A stretch of 64,000 bases of DNA from Hyphobacterium sp. SN044 (GTDB lineage: Bacteria > Pseudomonadota > Alphaproteobacteria > Caulobacterales > Maricaulaceae), in assembly GCF_021864465.1 (NCBI RefSeq), contig NZ_JAKKUV010000009.1, positions 1 through 64,000 of the forward strand, written 5' to 3'. Position 1 is the stretch's first letter; each line of letters begins with the position of its first letter. The position numbers were made by a program, and so were the translations under genes. The notes beneath the pieces were generated by a model. The model did no database searches and had not been told where the DNA came from. It worked only from the letters and a program-made list of their open reading frames with translations. This document shows, in pieces, positions 21,416 through 29,966 of the stretch.

Positions 21416-21910
21416 ATGACGACCCAGCCTGCATACGCACGTCCGACATCGGGCCAGCTTGGAGCGACCGCCGAAATCATGGTCGCCAGCCAGCTCATGC
21501 TGGCATCGGGCGGGCGGCTGTCGAGCTATGTCCCGCTGGTCGATGACGATGGGATAGACGTGATGGTGCATGACAAACTCACGCACCAATCGCTTGGCCT
21601 GCAGATCAAGAGTTGGACTTTCTTAAGCGAGGCCCGCCCGCAGACGGTGCAGTATGACGTTGGGCGTACGACGTGGCGCGACGATGCCCGGCTCTTTCTG
21701 CTGTGCGTTGCAATCGACGGTCAAACTGCTCAGCTTGAAGCAGCGTGGTTGATCGCCTCGCGCGATGTGGCCGCTGTTTCAAACCTCCGGTCCCGGAAGA
21801 TGTCACTCACACCCAATCCCCGCGCCAACAGCAAGGACCGCTACGCGCCCTACCGCCTGAATGACATGGCCGCGGTCGCTGATACCCTCACTGCTGTGTT
21901 TGACGCGTGA
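21416..21910 (+). CDS. PD-(D/E)XK nuclease-like protein (DUF4365-like)
   Basis: A 164-residue protein. The N-terminal half shows GATAEIMVASQL (Glu), VDDDGIDVMV (Asp) and LGLQIKSW (Gln-x-Lys), the E...D...(E/Q)xK pattern of PD-(D/E)XK-type nucleases such as DUF4365. I start it at the ATG at 21416, after GGTGG; the GTG at 21410 is also in frame. Divergent from a C-protein-like regulator, it could be the endonuclease of a restriction-modification unit with the methyltransferase at 23198, or an orphan defence nuclease. It overlaps the next small gene by 4 bp. Confidence 0.65.
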   Translation: MTTQPAYARPTSGQLGATAEIMVASQLMLASGGRLSSYVPLVDDDGIDVMVHDKLTHQSLGLQIKSWTFLSEARPQTVQYDVGRTTWRDDARLFLLCVAIDGQTAQLEAAWLIASRDVAAVSNLRSRKMSLTPNPRANSKDRYAPYRLNDMAAVADTLTAVFDA

Positions 21911-22104
21911 CGGGTGAGGACGACACCGCAGAACTCTTTCATCACCTGATGGCGCAGATCACGGGCATTATCGAAGACGCCGCAACGCTGGCAGCCGACC
22001 ATCAAGCCGGCCCTCTACCGACCATGATTGCGCCACTGATCACCCATCTCGAAGACGCGCTTGTCCTGGCCCGCGCCGCACAAACAATAGTTGACCGTGC
22101 ATAG
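21907..22104 (+). CDS. Small hypothetical protein
   Basis: A 65-residue reading frame from a GTG that overlaps the stop of the nuclease-like gene (GTGA). It is acidic at the start, then alanine-rich and helical, with no recognised domain, signal or membrane segment. The overlap suggests translational coupling and so a role linked to the nuclease-like protein. Conservation elsewhere was not tested. Confidence 0.45.
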   Translation: MTGEDDTAELFHHLMAQITGIIEDAATLAADHQAGPLPTMIAPLITHLEDALVLARAAQTIVDRA

Positions 22105-22156
22105 CCGATTTGCGGTGGTGCGCGTTCGTTGAGTTCCAGGAACGCGGAACAAGGGC

Positions 22157-22876
22157 ATGCCCAGAAAAATTGACGAGGCCTGGGATGACGACGGCTTTGC
22201 TGATTTCGAGCCGGTCCAGTTTTGTGATGACGATCTCGATCGCTGGCTGAACATGATGGAGCCATCGCGGGTGCCAATTGACCGTGAGCAATTGCGACTT
22301 GAGCTCACTGAAATCGGCACGTCCCTTCGATGCGGTCATCGGCGCGGCGCGCGTTCCTTCACAATCCGGCAGGCTACAAAGGCGCTCGAAACTCTGCTTG
22401 ACCAACCAATCGTCGATTGCGGGCTTGTCGCACGGCTCAATGGTCGGGCCCAGGAGGCGGTTCACAATCAGCTCTTGATGATGGACGTGCCGGAACTGAA
22501 AAGAGCCCCGAGTCTCGTCGATGCCCTAGCCACAGACGACGTGAACGAAACATCGCTGAGAGAAGCGGCAAGGCGCGCCATTGATCATCTCAACACGCCG
22601 CCCAGGGATCGTTCTGGAAACCCCGGCAAGAGAATCGGTAAACAACGCGACGCGACCTTGCCCTGGGCCGTCGAAGAACTGTGCAAGCTCTGGGAGCATT
22701 TCACGGGCGCGCCGGTAACGATCGGGGGCCGGTCCGATCCCAGGTACAGCGTCGAAGCCACGTCAAAAAGCGGCACATGGATTACGCAGATCATCGTCAG
22801 TTTGACGTCCGCGAGCTATGCCACGCGCACTCACTTTGCGATCCAGGAATATATGAGAAAGCGCAAAACTGCCTGA
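22157..22876 (+). CDS. Hypothetical protein of the integrated element
   Basis: A 239-residue soluble protein that I do not recognise. The N-terminus is rich in Asp (AWDDDGFADF, FCDDDLDRW), the middle is helical (FTIRQATKALETLL), and the C-terminus has an aromatic WITQIIVSLTSASYATRTHF segment. No signal peptide or membrane helix. It lies between the nuclease-like unit and the ParB-domain methyltransferase on the same strand. It may be part of the element's cargo. Confidence 0.55.
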   Translation: MPRKIDEAWDDDGFADFEPVQFCDDDLDRWLNMMEPSRVPIDREQLRLELTEIGTSLRCGHRRGARSFTIRQATKALETLLDQPIVDCGLVARLNGRAQEAVHNQLLMMDVPELKRAPSLVDALATDDVNETSLREAARRAIDHLNTPPRDRSGNPGKRIGKQRDATLPWAVEELCKLWEHFTGAPVTIGGRSDPRYSVEATSKSGTWITQIIVSLTSASYATRTHFAIQEYMRKRKTA

Positions 22877-22973
22877 AGATCGCCTTTTTTGACGGGCGGT
22901 ACACTTCTTTTTCTAACCGCGCCCATTTGAGTGCTTCATCTAACGGCCTTCTTTAATCGAAAAGGAGGCAGTG

Positions 22974-23201
22974 ATGCCCAAGTTCAATCCCCCGGCACTG
23001 CTGCCGGGTCGTATTCATTTCGCGAGCCGTTTGATCGATATCGACGATCATCGTAAGGCGAAGCGAACAAAGTTCTGGATCTATTGCATCGCAAACCCTG
23101 CACGCGGGCTCACCTATTATGCGTGTGAGCCTGAGTTTGTTGACTATGCAGCCGACGCTGTCGCACGCGGAACCTTGCCGGTCTTTGGAGGTGCGTCATG
23201 A
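22974..23201 (+). CDS. Small hypothetical protein coupled to the methyltransferase
   Basis: A 75-residue protein with a strong AAGGAGG ribosome-binding site before the ATG at 22974. It is basic in the middle and aromatic toward the end (FWIYCIANPARGLTYYACEPEF). It overlaps the downstream methyltransferase by 4 bp (ATGA), so the two are coupled. No family recognised. Confidence 0.65.
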   Translation: MPKFNPPALLPGRIHFASRLIDIDDHRKAKRTKFWIYCIANPARGLTYYACEPEFVDYAADAVARGTLPVFGGAS

Positions 23202-24535
23202 CTGCCTCCATCCGCGACCTGTGCGTGGAGACCGTCCCGGTCTCCGCACTCAAGCCTTACGTCAACAACCCGCGCACGCATTCGAAGCGTCAGATCGAGC
23301 AGGTGGCTGCAAGTATCCGGACCTTTGGCTGGACGAACCCGATCCTGGTCAGCGACGACCTGGAAATCATCGCCGGGCATGGCCGGTTGGAAGCAGCAAG
23401 ATCCCTGGGTCTCGGCGAAGTTCCTGTCATGCGGCTTTCCGGCATGAGCGAGGCGCAGAGAAAGGCCTATGTCATCGCGGATAATCGCCTAGCTGAAACG
23501 GCGGGCTGGGATGAGGATCTATTGCGCCTGGAAATCGGCGCTTTGATCGAAATGGATCTCGAGTTCGAGATCGAGGCCATTGGCTTTGAGACCGGCGAGA
23601 TCGATGTGCTGATGGCCGGCGAAGCTCACTCGGCTGACCCTGAAAGCCTGCCTGAGCCAGAAGATGGACCAGCCGTTTCCGAGCTCGGCGATGTCTGGCG
23701 CCTGGGTCGTCACCGTCTGGTCTGCGGCGACGCGCTGGAAGCCGCGAGCTATGAGAAGTTGATGCGCGGTGAGCTGGCCGATGCCTGCTTTACGGACCCG
23801 CCTTACAATGTGCCGATCGCCGGACATGTCAGTGGGCTTGGCAAGAAGACGCATGACGAGTTCGTCATGGCGTCAGGTGAAATGTCCGACGCTGAATTCG
23901 GGAACTTCCTGTCGGCGATGTCAGCGCAGATCAGCGCTTATGTAAAACCGGGCGCGATCGTGTTTGCCTGCATGGACTGGCGGCACATCTGTGACCTGGT
24001 CAAGGCCGGTGAGGCCGAGATCGGCACGCTGAAGAACATCTGCGTCTGGAACAAGGATGTGGGCGGAATGGGCTCACTTTATCGGTCCAAGCACGAGATG
24101 GTCGCTGTCTTTGCGCGGCGCGGGGCCAGGCACACCAATAACGTCCAGCTCGGACGCTTTGGCCGCAACCGCACCAATGTCTGGGACTATCCGGGCATGT
24201 CGCGTCAGCGCAAGGAACTGGCCATGCACCCGACGGTCAAGCCGACCGCCATGGTGGCCGACGCGATCAAGGATGTGACGCGAGTCGACGGGGTCGTGAT
24301 TGATCCTTTTGGAGGATCGGGTTCGACACTGCTGGCGGCTGAAGGCTGTGGGCGGTCGGCACGGCTGATCGAGCTGGATGCGCGCTATTGTGACCTGATC
24401 ATCCGGCGCTTTGAAGAGGCCATGGGTCTTTCGGCCATTCATGAAGGTAGCGGCGAGACCTTCAGCCTGGTCAGGGAGATGCGCCGTGACTGGGGCTTGG
24501 ATGCCATGGGCGAGCCAGCCGAGGAGGCGCTGTGA
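23198..24535 (+). CDS. ParB-domain site-specific DNA methyltransferase (N4/N6, beta class)
   Basis: A 445-residue protein. Residues about 10-100 form a ParB/Srx-like N-terminal domain (VSALKPYVNNPRTHSKRQI, then IIAGHGRLEAARSLG). The rest is a DNA amino-methyltransferase with motif IV DPPYN (200-204) before the AdoMet motif DPFGGSGSTLL (near 365), the beta-class order. Such ParB-methyltransferase fusions are common in alphaproteobacterial prophages and integrative elements, often beside DUF5681 and terminase genes. It is likely to modify element DNA. No terminase is seen here. Confidence 0.9.
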   Translation: MTASIRDLCVETVPVSALKPYVNNPRTHSKRQIEQVAASIRTFGWTNPILVSDDLEIIAGHGRLEAARSLGLGEVPVMRLSGMSEAQRKAYVIADNRLAETAGWDEDLLRLEIGALIEMDLEFEIEAIGFETGEIDVLMAGEAHSADPESLPEPEDGPAVSELGDVWRLGRHRLVCGDALEAASYEKLMRGELADACFTDPPYNVPIAGHVSGLGKKTHDEFVMASGEMSDAEFGNFLSAMSAQISAYVKPGAIVFACMDWRHICDLVKAGEAEIGTLKNICVWNKDVGGMGSLYRSKHEMVAVFARRGARHTNNVQLGRFGRNRTNVWDYPGMSRQRKELAMHPTVKPTAMVADAIKDVTRVDGVVIDPFGGSGSTLLAAEGCGRSARLIELDARYCDLIIRRFEEAMGLSAIHEGSGETFSLVREMRRDWGLDAMGEPAEEAL

Positions 24536-25140
24536 TGCCCGACAATTCAAGCGATGATTACGAGGTCGGCTATGGCAAGCCACCCAAATCGACCCGGTTC
24601 AAGAAAGGGCAGAGCGGCAATCCTCGCGGCCGACCCAAGAAACTGGCATCTACGGTTGCCGGCCAGGTCTCAAGGCTGATGCGCGAGCAGTATTCGGCGC
24701 GGGTCAATGGTGAAGTAGTCTCGATGACGGGCGAAGAAATGATCGCACGTCGATTGATGGAAAAGGCGCTCAAAGGGGATCCGAAAGCCTTTGAGAAAGT
24801 TCATCAGCTGGCCAATCAGCATCAGGCCGACATCGAGCGAATTGCGACAACTGAGCAAAATCCGAAACCCCTCGTCATCGAGTTGGTACACGCCAGAATT
24901 CCAGAAGAGGAGTGCTATAAGAAGCCTGGCGAACGGATTCATTACTCCAAGGAAGAAAACACGATCACCCGGGAATCTTGGCCGGGCTATTTGCCTGACG
25001 ATGCCGAAGACTCAGGGCCAGCAGACATGATCGAAGAGCCGAATGGCGACATGCCGTGCGATGATGATGGCGAACATAGCTATGCCCCTGACGAGGGCGA
25101 TGATGATGACGATGTCGGGGGTAGTTTGAATCTGGGATAG
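24535..25140 (+). CDS. DUF5681 domain protein
   Basis: A 201-residue protein whose start overlaps the methyltransferase stop by one base, with GAGGAGG upstream. The N-terminus has the DUF5681 signature YGKPPKSTRFKKGQSGNPRG, a basic segment likely to touch nucleic acid. The C-terminal 60 residues are very acidic (DEGDDDDDVGG). Such proteins accompany phage-type methyltransferases and terminases in alphaproteobacteria; function is unknown. Confidence 0.85.
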   Translation: MPDNSSDDYEVGYGKPPKSTRFKKGQSGNPRGRPKKLASTVAGQVSRLMREQYSARVNGEVVSMTGEEMIARRLMEKALKGDPKAFEKVHQLANQHQADIERIATTEQNPKPLVIELVHARIPEEECYKKPGERIHYSKEENTITRESWPGYLPDDAEDSGPADMIEEPNGDMPCDDDGEHSYAPDEGDDDDDVGGSLNLG

Positions 25141-25305
25141 CCAGGCCGCTTAGACCGCAGGAAATGGCGCGACAGGACACGGCAATATCACAGGCGCTTA
25201 TTTTTTCCACGTGGACGGCCAGCAGCCCAAGTCGAGCTCTCTTACCTCCGCACCTCATATAACGACTGGACTTCGCGTTCGACCCGAGCATGCATGACGG
25301 CAAGC

Positions 25306-25323
25306 GCCCGAACCCTTTCGGGC
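25306..25323 (+). terminator. Hairpin in the spacer before DUF3489
   Basis: GCCCGAA-CCCT-TTCGGGC forms a 7-bp stem with a 4-base loop, followed by TTGTCTC rather than a true U-run. It lies in the 239-bp gene-free spacer 25141-25379, 57 bp upstream of the DUF3489 gene. It could be a weak terminator for the methyltransferase/DUF5681 operon or part of the leader of the next operon. Nothing else was recognised in the spacer. Confidence 0.35.
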
Positions 25324-25379
25324 TTGTCTCGGTGTAACCACGGCCCGCCATTCCTGGCCGCACCACACCGGAGACAGAC

Positions 25380-25850
25380 ATGACCAGGCTTTCCAAATCC
25401 CAGCTTTGCATCCTTGAAACCCTTAAAGCCGCTAGCGGCCCCGTGCCCGCCAGGGCGCTGGCCGGCAGCGACGCCGACCCGGCCGCGATCGAGGGCGACC
25501 TTAAGGCCCTCGCCCAAACCGGCTTCCTCACCCGCAATTCCAAGTCGGTGCGCATCACCGAGATTGGCCTCGCTGCCCTTGAGCCCGTGCCAAAGCCTAC
25601 AGCCAAGCCAAAATCGAAGAACGCTGAACCGAAGCCAACAACCAAGAAAGCCCGGCTGATTGAACTCTTAATGGCAAAGGACGGCGTCACTGTACCGGCC
25701 CTGGCTGAAACGCTGGGCTGGCTGCCCCATACCACACGCGCCGCCCTGACGGGCTTGAAGAAGGACGGCATGACGATCACCAGGCTCCCGCCCGAGGTCG
25801 GAAGCAGGGCCTCGCGCTATACGCTGGGGTCAGCGAAGGAGTCTGCGTGA
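25380..25850 (+). CDS. DUF3489 domain protein
   Basis: A 156-residue protein with an N-terminal winged-helix-like part (LSKSQLCILETLKAA), a Lys/Pro linker (AKPKSKNAEPKPTTKKA) and a C-terminal DUF3489 domain (ALAETLGWLPHTTRAALTGL then KKDGMTI). It probably binds DNA. It is the first of three coupled genes (DUF3489, DUF2924, serine recombinase) found as a fixed cassette in alphaproteobacterial integrative elements. A GGAGA ribosome-binding site precedes its ATG. Confidence 0.88.
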   Translation: MTRLSKSQLCILETLKAASGPVPARALAGSDADPAAIEGDLKALAQTGFLTRNSKSVRITEIGLAALEPVPKPTAKPKSKNAEPKPTTKKARLIELLMAKDGVTVPALAETLGWLPHTTRAALTGLKKDGMTITRLPPEVGSRASRYTLGSAKESA

Positions 25851-26284
25851 TGGCAAGGCGCAAACTGCCTGAAATCGATCTGGAAGCCCTTCTTGATCGA
25901 TCCCGCGGCGAACTGGCTGACATGTGGCTCGAAGAATTTGGCATGAGACCGCCCTACGGGATGAGCCAGCCCCTGCTAGCCCGGCTCCTGGCCTACGACC
26001 TGCAGGTGTGTGCGTCGGGTGGGCTGGGCACACGGCTGGAAAACCGCCTGGTGGCAGCTGCACGCGGGGACCCGCCAAAGCCCACTGCCCCGCGCCTCAA
26101 ACCCGGCAGCCAGCTCGTTCGCGACTGGAACGGGATCACCCACCGCGTCGATGTGACCGAGACCGGCTTTGTCTATCGCGACACCCGATACAAGACGCTC
26201 TCCAGCGTGGCCAAGGCAATCACGGGCACGCATTGGTCAGGGCCTAGATTCTTCGGGCTGACCGGGCGAAAGGCTGCGCCATGA
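25850..26284 (+). CDS. DUF2924 domain protein
   Basis: A 144-residue basic protein with the DUF2924 core (LRPGSQ-like LKPGSQLVRDWNGITHRVDV, then FVYRDTRYKTLSSVAKAIT and GTHWSGPRFFGL). The C-terminal domain recalls a small DNA-binding fold. Its ATG overlaps the DUF3489 stop by one base and its stop overlaps the recombinase start by 4 bp, so all three are made together. It may assist the recombinase; this is inferred from constant linkage. Confidence 0.9.
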   Translation: MARRKLPEIDLEALLDRSRGELADMWLEEFGMRPPYGMSQPLLARLLAYDLQVCASGGLGTRLENRLVAAARGDPPKPTAPRLKPGSQLVRDWNGITHRVDVTETGFVYRDTRYKTLSSVAKAITGTHWSGPRFFGLTGRKAAP

Positions 26285-28005
26285 CGACCGTCTCGCAAGC
26301 GCCCAGCCCCACCATTCGCTGCGCGGTCTATACCCGCAAGTCCTCCGAAGAAGGCCTGGACCAGGACTTTAATTCCCTCGACGCCCAGTTTGAAGCGTGC
26401 GCGGCCTATATCGCCAGCCAGAAGGGGCAGGGCTGGAAGCTTATTCCAGAACGCTATGATGATGGCGGCATATCGGGCGGCACGATGGAGCGCCCCGGCG
26501 TCCAGCGCCTGATCGGCGATATCGAGGCGGGCCGCATCGACATGATCGTTGTCTACAAGATCGACCGGCTGACCCGTTCGCTCTCTGACTTTGCCAAGCT
26601 GGTCGACCGGCTTGATGCGGCAAACTGCTCCTTCGTCTCGGTCACGCAGGCGTTCAATACCTCGACCTCGATGGGACGGCTGACCTTGAATGTCCTCTTG
26701 TCCTTTGCCCAGTTTGAGCGTGAGGTCACCGGCGAGCGCATTCGCGACAAGATCGCCGCGTCCAAGAAGAAGGGCATGTGGATGGGCGGCATGGTGCCGC
26801 TTGGCTATGACGTCGATCCGGACCCGGCCAGGCGAGGCCTCGTCATCAACGAGGCCGAGGCCGCACACATCGCCACGATCTATCGACTCTACGATCGCCA
26901 TGAATGCCTGCGCACGGTGACCGAAAAGGTCGCGGCAGCTGGAATTCGCGCCAAGGCCCGCCAGTTCAAGTCCGGGCAGGCCTATGGCGGCCAGCCGCTC
27001 GGCCATGGACAAATCCACTTCATCCTCACCAACCCCATCTATGTCGGCAAAATCCGCCACAAGGCCGAAATCTATGAGGGCCAGCACGCGGCCATCATCG
27101 ATGATGCACTCTGGCAGCGCGTCCAGGCCAAGCTCCAAGCCCATGCCGCCAAACCGCGCGTGCGCGACTCAAAATCCGGACAATTGCGTGAGCCTCATGA
27201 ACGCTCACCGCTCGCAGGAAAGCTCTATGACGAGACCGGCGACCGCCTGACTCCCAGCCACACGAAATCCTCATCGAAAGCCGGGTCGAAACGCATCCGC
27301 TACTATGTCTCGCGCCGCCTGATGCAAGCACAAAGCAAGGACCCGTCAGGATGGCGCCTCCCGGCCCTCAAGCTTGAACGCGCGATCTCAAGCGCCATCG
27401 CGGCGCACCTGGCCGAGCACGGCGACCAACTCCTTAGCGAGCCGGATGCGATCGCGCTCTACCAGGTTCAGCGCCAAGTCCGCGAGCTCCATGCCCGATT
27501 GCTCAAACGCGACGAGACTCTCCTGCGCGCCCTGCCCAACACCATCACGGTGTCGGCCCATGCCCTGGCAATCGAGCTCGATCGCGATGCGCTGGCAAAG
27601 GCTATCGATGTGAGCCCCGATGCCCTCAATGAGGAGGCGCTACAAATCCGGTCCGGTTTTGCGATCCGCCGGCGCGGCGTCGAGGTCAAGATCATCACCG
27701 GCCAGTTTGAACGCGAACCTGACCAGACCCTCATCAATACCATCGCGCGTGCTCATCAATGGCTGGCCGAAGTCCGCAAGGGTGTCTCCTTGGCTGCGAT
27801 CGGTCGCCGCCATGGCTGGACCGATAGTCCGGTGCGGCTGCGCATTCGCCTGGCCTTCCTATCGCCGGAGATCACCGCTGCCATTCTCGACGGCCGCCAA
27901 CCCCCCGAGGTCTCCGTGCAATACCTCCTGACCCATCCCATTCCGCTGGGATGGAAGGCGCAGGAAAAGGCGCTCGGCTTTACACCCGCAAACTTCAGGA
28001 AATGA
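26281..28005 (+). CDS. Large serine recombinase
   Basis: A 574-residue site-specific recombinase. The resolvase domain (about 12-160) holds the nucleophile in YTRKSSEEG (Ser21) and the arginine motif DRLTRS. A Recombinase domain follows (GLVINEAEAAHIATIYRLYD, ILTNPIYVGKI), then a zinc-ribbon-like region without the usual cysteines and a C-terminal helical part. It should integrate or excise the element. It is the last gene before the TCCCTG motif field and the tRNA-Ser, which marks the right end of the island. Loss of zinc-ribbon cysteines is common in this alphaproteobacterial subgroup. Confidence 0.93.
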   Translation: MTTVSQAPSPTIRCAVYTRKSSEEGLDQDFNSLDAQFEACAAYIASQKGQGWKLIPERYDDGGISGGTMERPGVQRLIGDIEAGRIDMIVVYKIDRLTRSLSDFAKLVDRLDAANCSFVSVTQAFNTSTSMGRLTLNVLLSFAQFEREVTGERIRDKIAASKKKGMWMGGMVPLGYDVDPDPARRGLVINEAEAAHIATIYRLYDRHECLRTVTEKVAAAGIRAKARQFKSGQAYGGQPLGHGQIHFILTNPIYVGKIRHKAEIYEGQHAAIIDDALWQRVQAKLQAHAAKPRVRDSKSGQLREPHERSPLAGKLYDETGDRLTPSHTKSSSKAGSKRIRYYVSRRLMQAQSKDPSGWRLPALKLERAISSAIAAHLAEHGDQLLSEPDAIALYQVQRQVRELHARLLKRDETLLRALPNTITVSAHALAIELDRDALAKAIDVSPDALNEEALQIRSGFAIRRRGVEVKIITGQFEREPDQTLINTIARAHQWLAEVRKGVSLAAIGRRHGWTDSPVRLRIRLAFLSPEITAAILDGRQPPEVSVQYLLTHPIPLGWKAQEKALGFTPANFRK

Positions 28006-28290
28006 TCCCTGTTCGGTGATTAAATAATCCCTGTTAATTGGCGTAACAGGGAATGGCTTTTCCCTGTTATTGAGCGCAGGGAATTGCACGCTAAACCCCC
28101 GAAATGACGTGGTAATATCTAGCGGAACTTGCAGATTTGGGCCCCAACTGCCCGATCTTCCCTGCAAATCGCTATTTACAGGGAAATGGCCCCCTAACCG
28201 ATCTGTGCAAAACCGCGATGAGAGACCGTGGGCCCAGAATGCAGGGAAACCAACGAGGTAGCCCGGTCTCGCTTCACAAAAGTCCCTGCT
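28006..28290. repeat. Field of TCCCTG(T/C) motifs downstream of the recombinase
   Basis: Nine copies of TCCCTG(T/C) occur in both orientations: forward at 28006, 28028, 28061, 28159 and 28283; reverse near 28046, 28076, 28178 and 28241. Several continue as TTA or AA. The field starts right after the recombinase stop codon and fills the gene-free stretch up to the tRNA-Ser. It may be the recombinase binding region or another element end function. The last copy, TCCCTGCTAA, recurs at 9433. Confidence 0.65.
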
Positions 28291-28354
28291 AACCGCCGGA
28301 ATGACGGGAGTAACAAAAACGTTCTAAATTATTGATTTAAAAGTGGAAATATGC

Positions 28355-28444
28355 TGGCGGTGAGAGAGGGATTCGAACCCTCGAGACGGTTGCCCGTCTA
28401 CACGCGTTCCAGGCGTGCGCCTTCGACCACTCGGCCACCTCACC
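28355..28444 (-). tRNA. tRNA-Ser(GGA)
   Basis: The minus strand folds as a class II tRNA: acceptor GGTGAGG pairing with TCTCACC, D-arm GGCCGAGTGG, anticodon loop CTGGAAC (anticodon GGA, serine), a long variable arm, T-loop GGTTCGAATCCC and an encoded CCA end at 28355. Its 3' end faces the accessory region, the usual geometry of a tRNA beside an integrated element. Transcription runs away from the core genes to the right. Confidence 0.95.
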
Positions 28445-28618
28445 AGCGCAATGGGCGCGCACCATATCCATGGGCGGCTTCCGGTCAAGCAGGGCGGGCG
28501 GTGACGGCCGGGTCACGCTGCAGTCGCGCCGTGATCACGGCTGCGAGATCGCCTCTTCCCGGAACGCCGATCGCGCGCCATATGATGGGACCCGAGAGGT
28601 CCCGGCGAGGAGGCTGAA

Positions 28619-29278
28619 ATGGCGTGGTTTGACAAGAAGTGGAAGAACGAGCTGGTCCCGGCCGCCGAGGCCCTGAAGGGCCGCGACACGCCGATGCCGC
28701 TCGAAGACCGGCATTTCGTCAACGGCCATTCTCTGAGGGACGTGCCCGTCGGGCATCAGGTCGCGGTATTCGGCCTGGGGTGTTTCTGGGGCGCGGAACG
28801 CCTGTTCTGGCAGGAAGAGGGCGTGTGGTCGACCAGCGTCGGCTATGCCGGCGGCTCGACCCCCAACCCGACCTATGAGGAGACCTGCACCGGCGGCACC
28901 GGCCATGCCGAGGTCGTGCGCATCGTGTTTGACCCGAAAGTCATCTCCTATGGCGAGCTGCTGAAGCTGTTCTGGGAGAATCATGATCCGACCCAGGGTA
29001 TGCGCCAGGGTGGGGATGTCGGCACGCAATACCGCTCCGCGATCTACTGGATGGACGAGGCCCAGCGCGCCGAAGCCGAAGCCTCGGCCAAGGCCTATGA
29101 CGCGGCATTGAAAGCCGCCGGGCGCGGCAGCGTGACGACCGAGATCGCGAAGGCCGGCCCCTTCTATTTCGCCGAGGATTATCACCAGCAATACCTCGCC
29201 AAGAATCCGGGCGGGTATTGCGGCCTCGGCGGGACGGGCGTCGTCTGTCCGATCGGGCTTGGCGTCAGCGCGGAGTAG
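28619..29278 (+). CDS. msrA: Peptide-methionine (S)-S-oxide reductase
   Basis: A 219-residue MsrA. The catalytic motif GCFWGAE lies at about 54-60 (Cys55), followed by VGYAGG and the family segment [15 protein letters not shown]. It reduces the S-epimer of oxidised methionine in proteins, with thioredoxin as donor. A GGAGG-type ribosome-binding site stands before the ATG. It is the first core gene after the tRNA-Ser. Confidence 0.95.
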   Translation: MAWFDKKWKNELVPAAEALKGRDTPMPLEDRHFVNGHSLRDVPVGHQVAVFGLGCFWGAERLFWQEEGVWSTSVGYAGGSTPNPTYEETCTGGTGHAEVVRIVFDPKVISYGELLKLFWENHDPTQGMRQGGDVGTQYRSAIYWMDEAQRAEAEASAKAYDAALKAAGRGSVTTEIAKAGPFYFAEDYHQQYLAKNPGGYCGLGGTGVVCPIGLGVSAE

Positions 29279-29312
29279 TGGCCTTCCGGGGAAGACACGC
29301 TAGCGTACACGC

Positions 29313-29966
29313 ATGACCCGTCTCGTCTGCTTCGACGTCGATTCCACGCTTCTTGAAGTCGAAAGCCTCGACTTCGCCCTGGCCGAGCGGCTGGGTCCCG
29401 AGGCGCGCGAGAAACTCGAAGCGATCACCAATGCCGGCATGGGCGGGACGATGAGTCTCAGAACCTCGCTCGCCGCGCGGCTCGACCTTGCCCGCCTGTC
29501 GCGGCTCGACGTCGCGCGGATCGCGGTCGCGCTGCAGCGGCATCTGACGCCGGGGATGGCGGACCTCGTTGCGAACCTGAAAGCACGCGGCGATGCGGTG
29601 GCCGCCGTTTCGGGCGGGTTTCACGACCTGCTCAGGCTGGCGCTGCGGGATCTCGGCTTTGCGGAAGCCATGTGCCGGACGAACCGTTTCACGTGGGACG
29701 GGGAGGCGGTGTCGGGGTTCGACGCCTCGATCCCGCTGTCCGACAATGGCGGCAAGGCGGTGGTGCTGCGCGAACTCGCCGCGGCGAGCGGGGCAAGCGA
29801 GACGGTGATGGTCGGAGACGGCATCACCGATCTCGAGGCCCACGAGGCCGGAGCCGCGCAGCGCTTCATCGGCTTTGGCGGCGTCGTGCGGCGCGCCAGA
29901 GTCGCCGAACGCGCACCGGAATTCGCCGATACGGTCGCAGACCTGCGCGCGGCCCTCCTGCCCTAG
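29313..29966 (+). CDS. serB: Phosphoserine phosphatase (HAD family)
   Basis: A 217-residue HAD phosphatase with CFDVDST (Asp8 nucleophile, Asp10), a cap segment, AAVSGGF (motif II Ser) and MVGDGITDLEA (motif IV). It should carry out the last step of serine synthesis, phosphoserine to serine. It faces serA, which encodes the first step, and the two share the 4-bp stop overlap CTAG at 29963-29966. It lacks the extra N-terminal ACT domain of longer SerB proteins. Confidence 0.88.
   Translation: MTRLVCFDVDSTLLEVESLDFALAERLGPEAREKLEAITNAGMGGTMSLRTSLAARLDLARLSRLDVARIAVALQRHLTPGMADLVANLKARGDAVAAVSGGFHDLLRLALRDLGFAEAMCRTNRFTWDGEAVSGFDASIPLSDNGGKAVVLRELAAASGASETVMVGDGITDLEAHEAGAAQRFIGFGGVVRRARVAERAPEFADTVADLRAALLP

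Noticed and set aside
24965-25780. Minus-strand frame across DUF5681 and DUF3489
   Set aside because: It overlaps two well-supported genes and the gap between them, with no recognisable domain.
28006-28290. CRISPR array from the repeated TCCCTG motifs
   Set aside because: The motifs are 7-8 bases long, irregularly spaced and in both orientations, and no cas genes are present.
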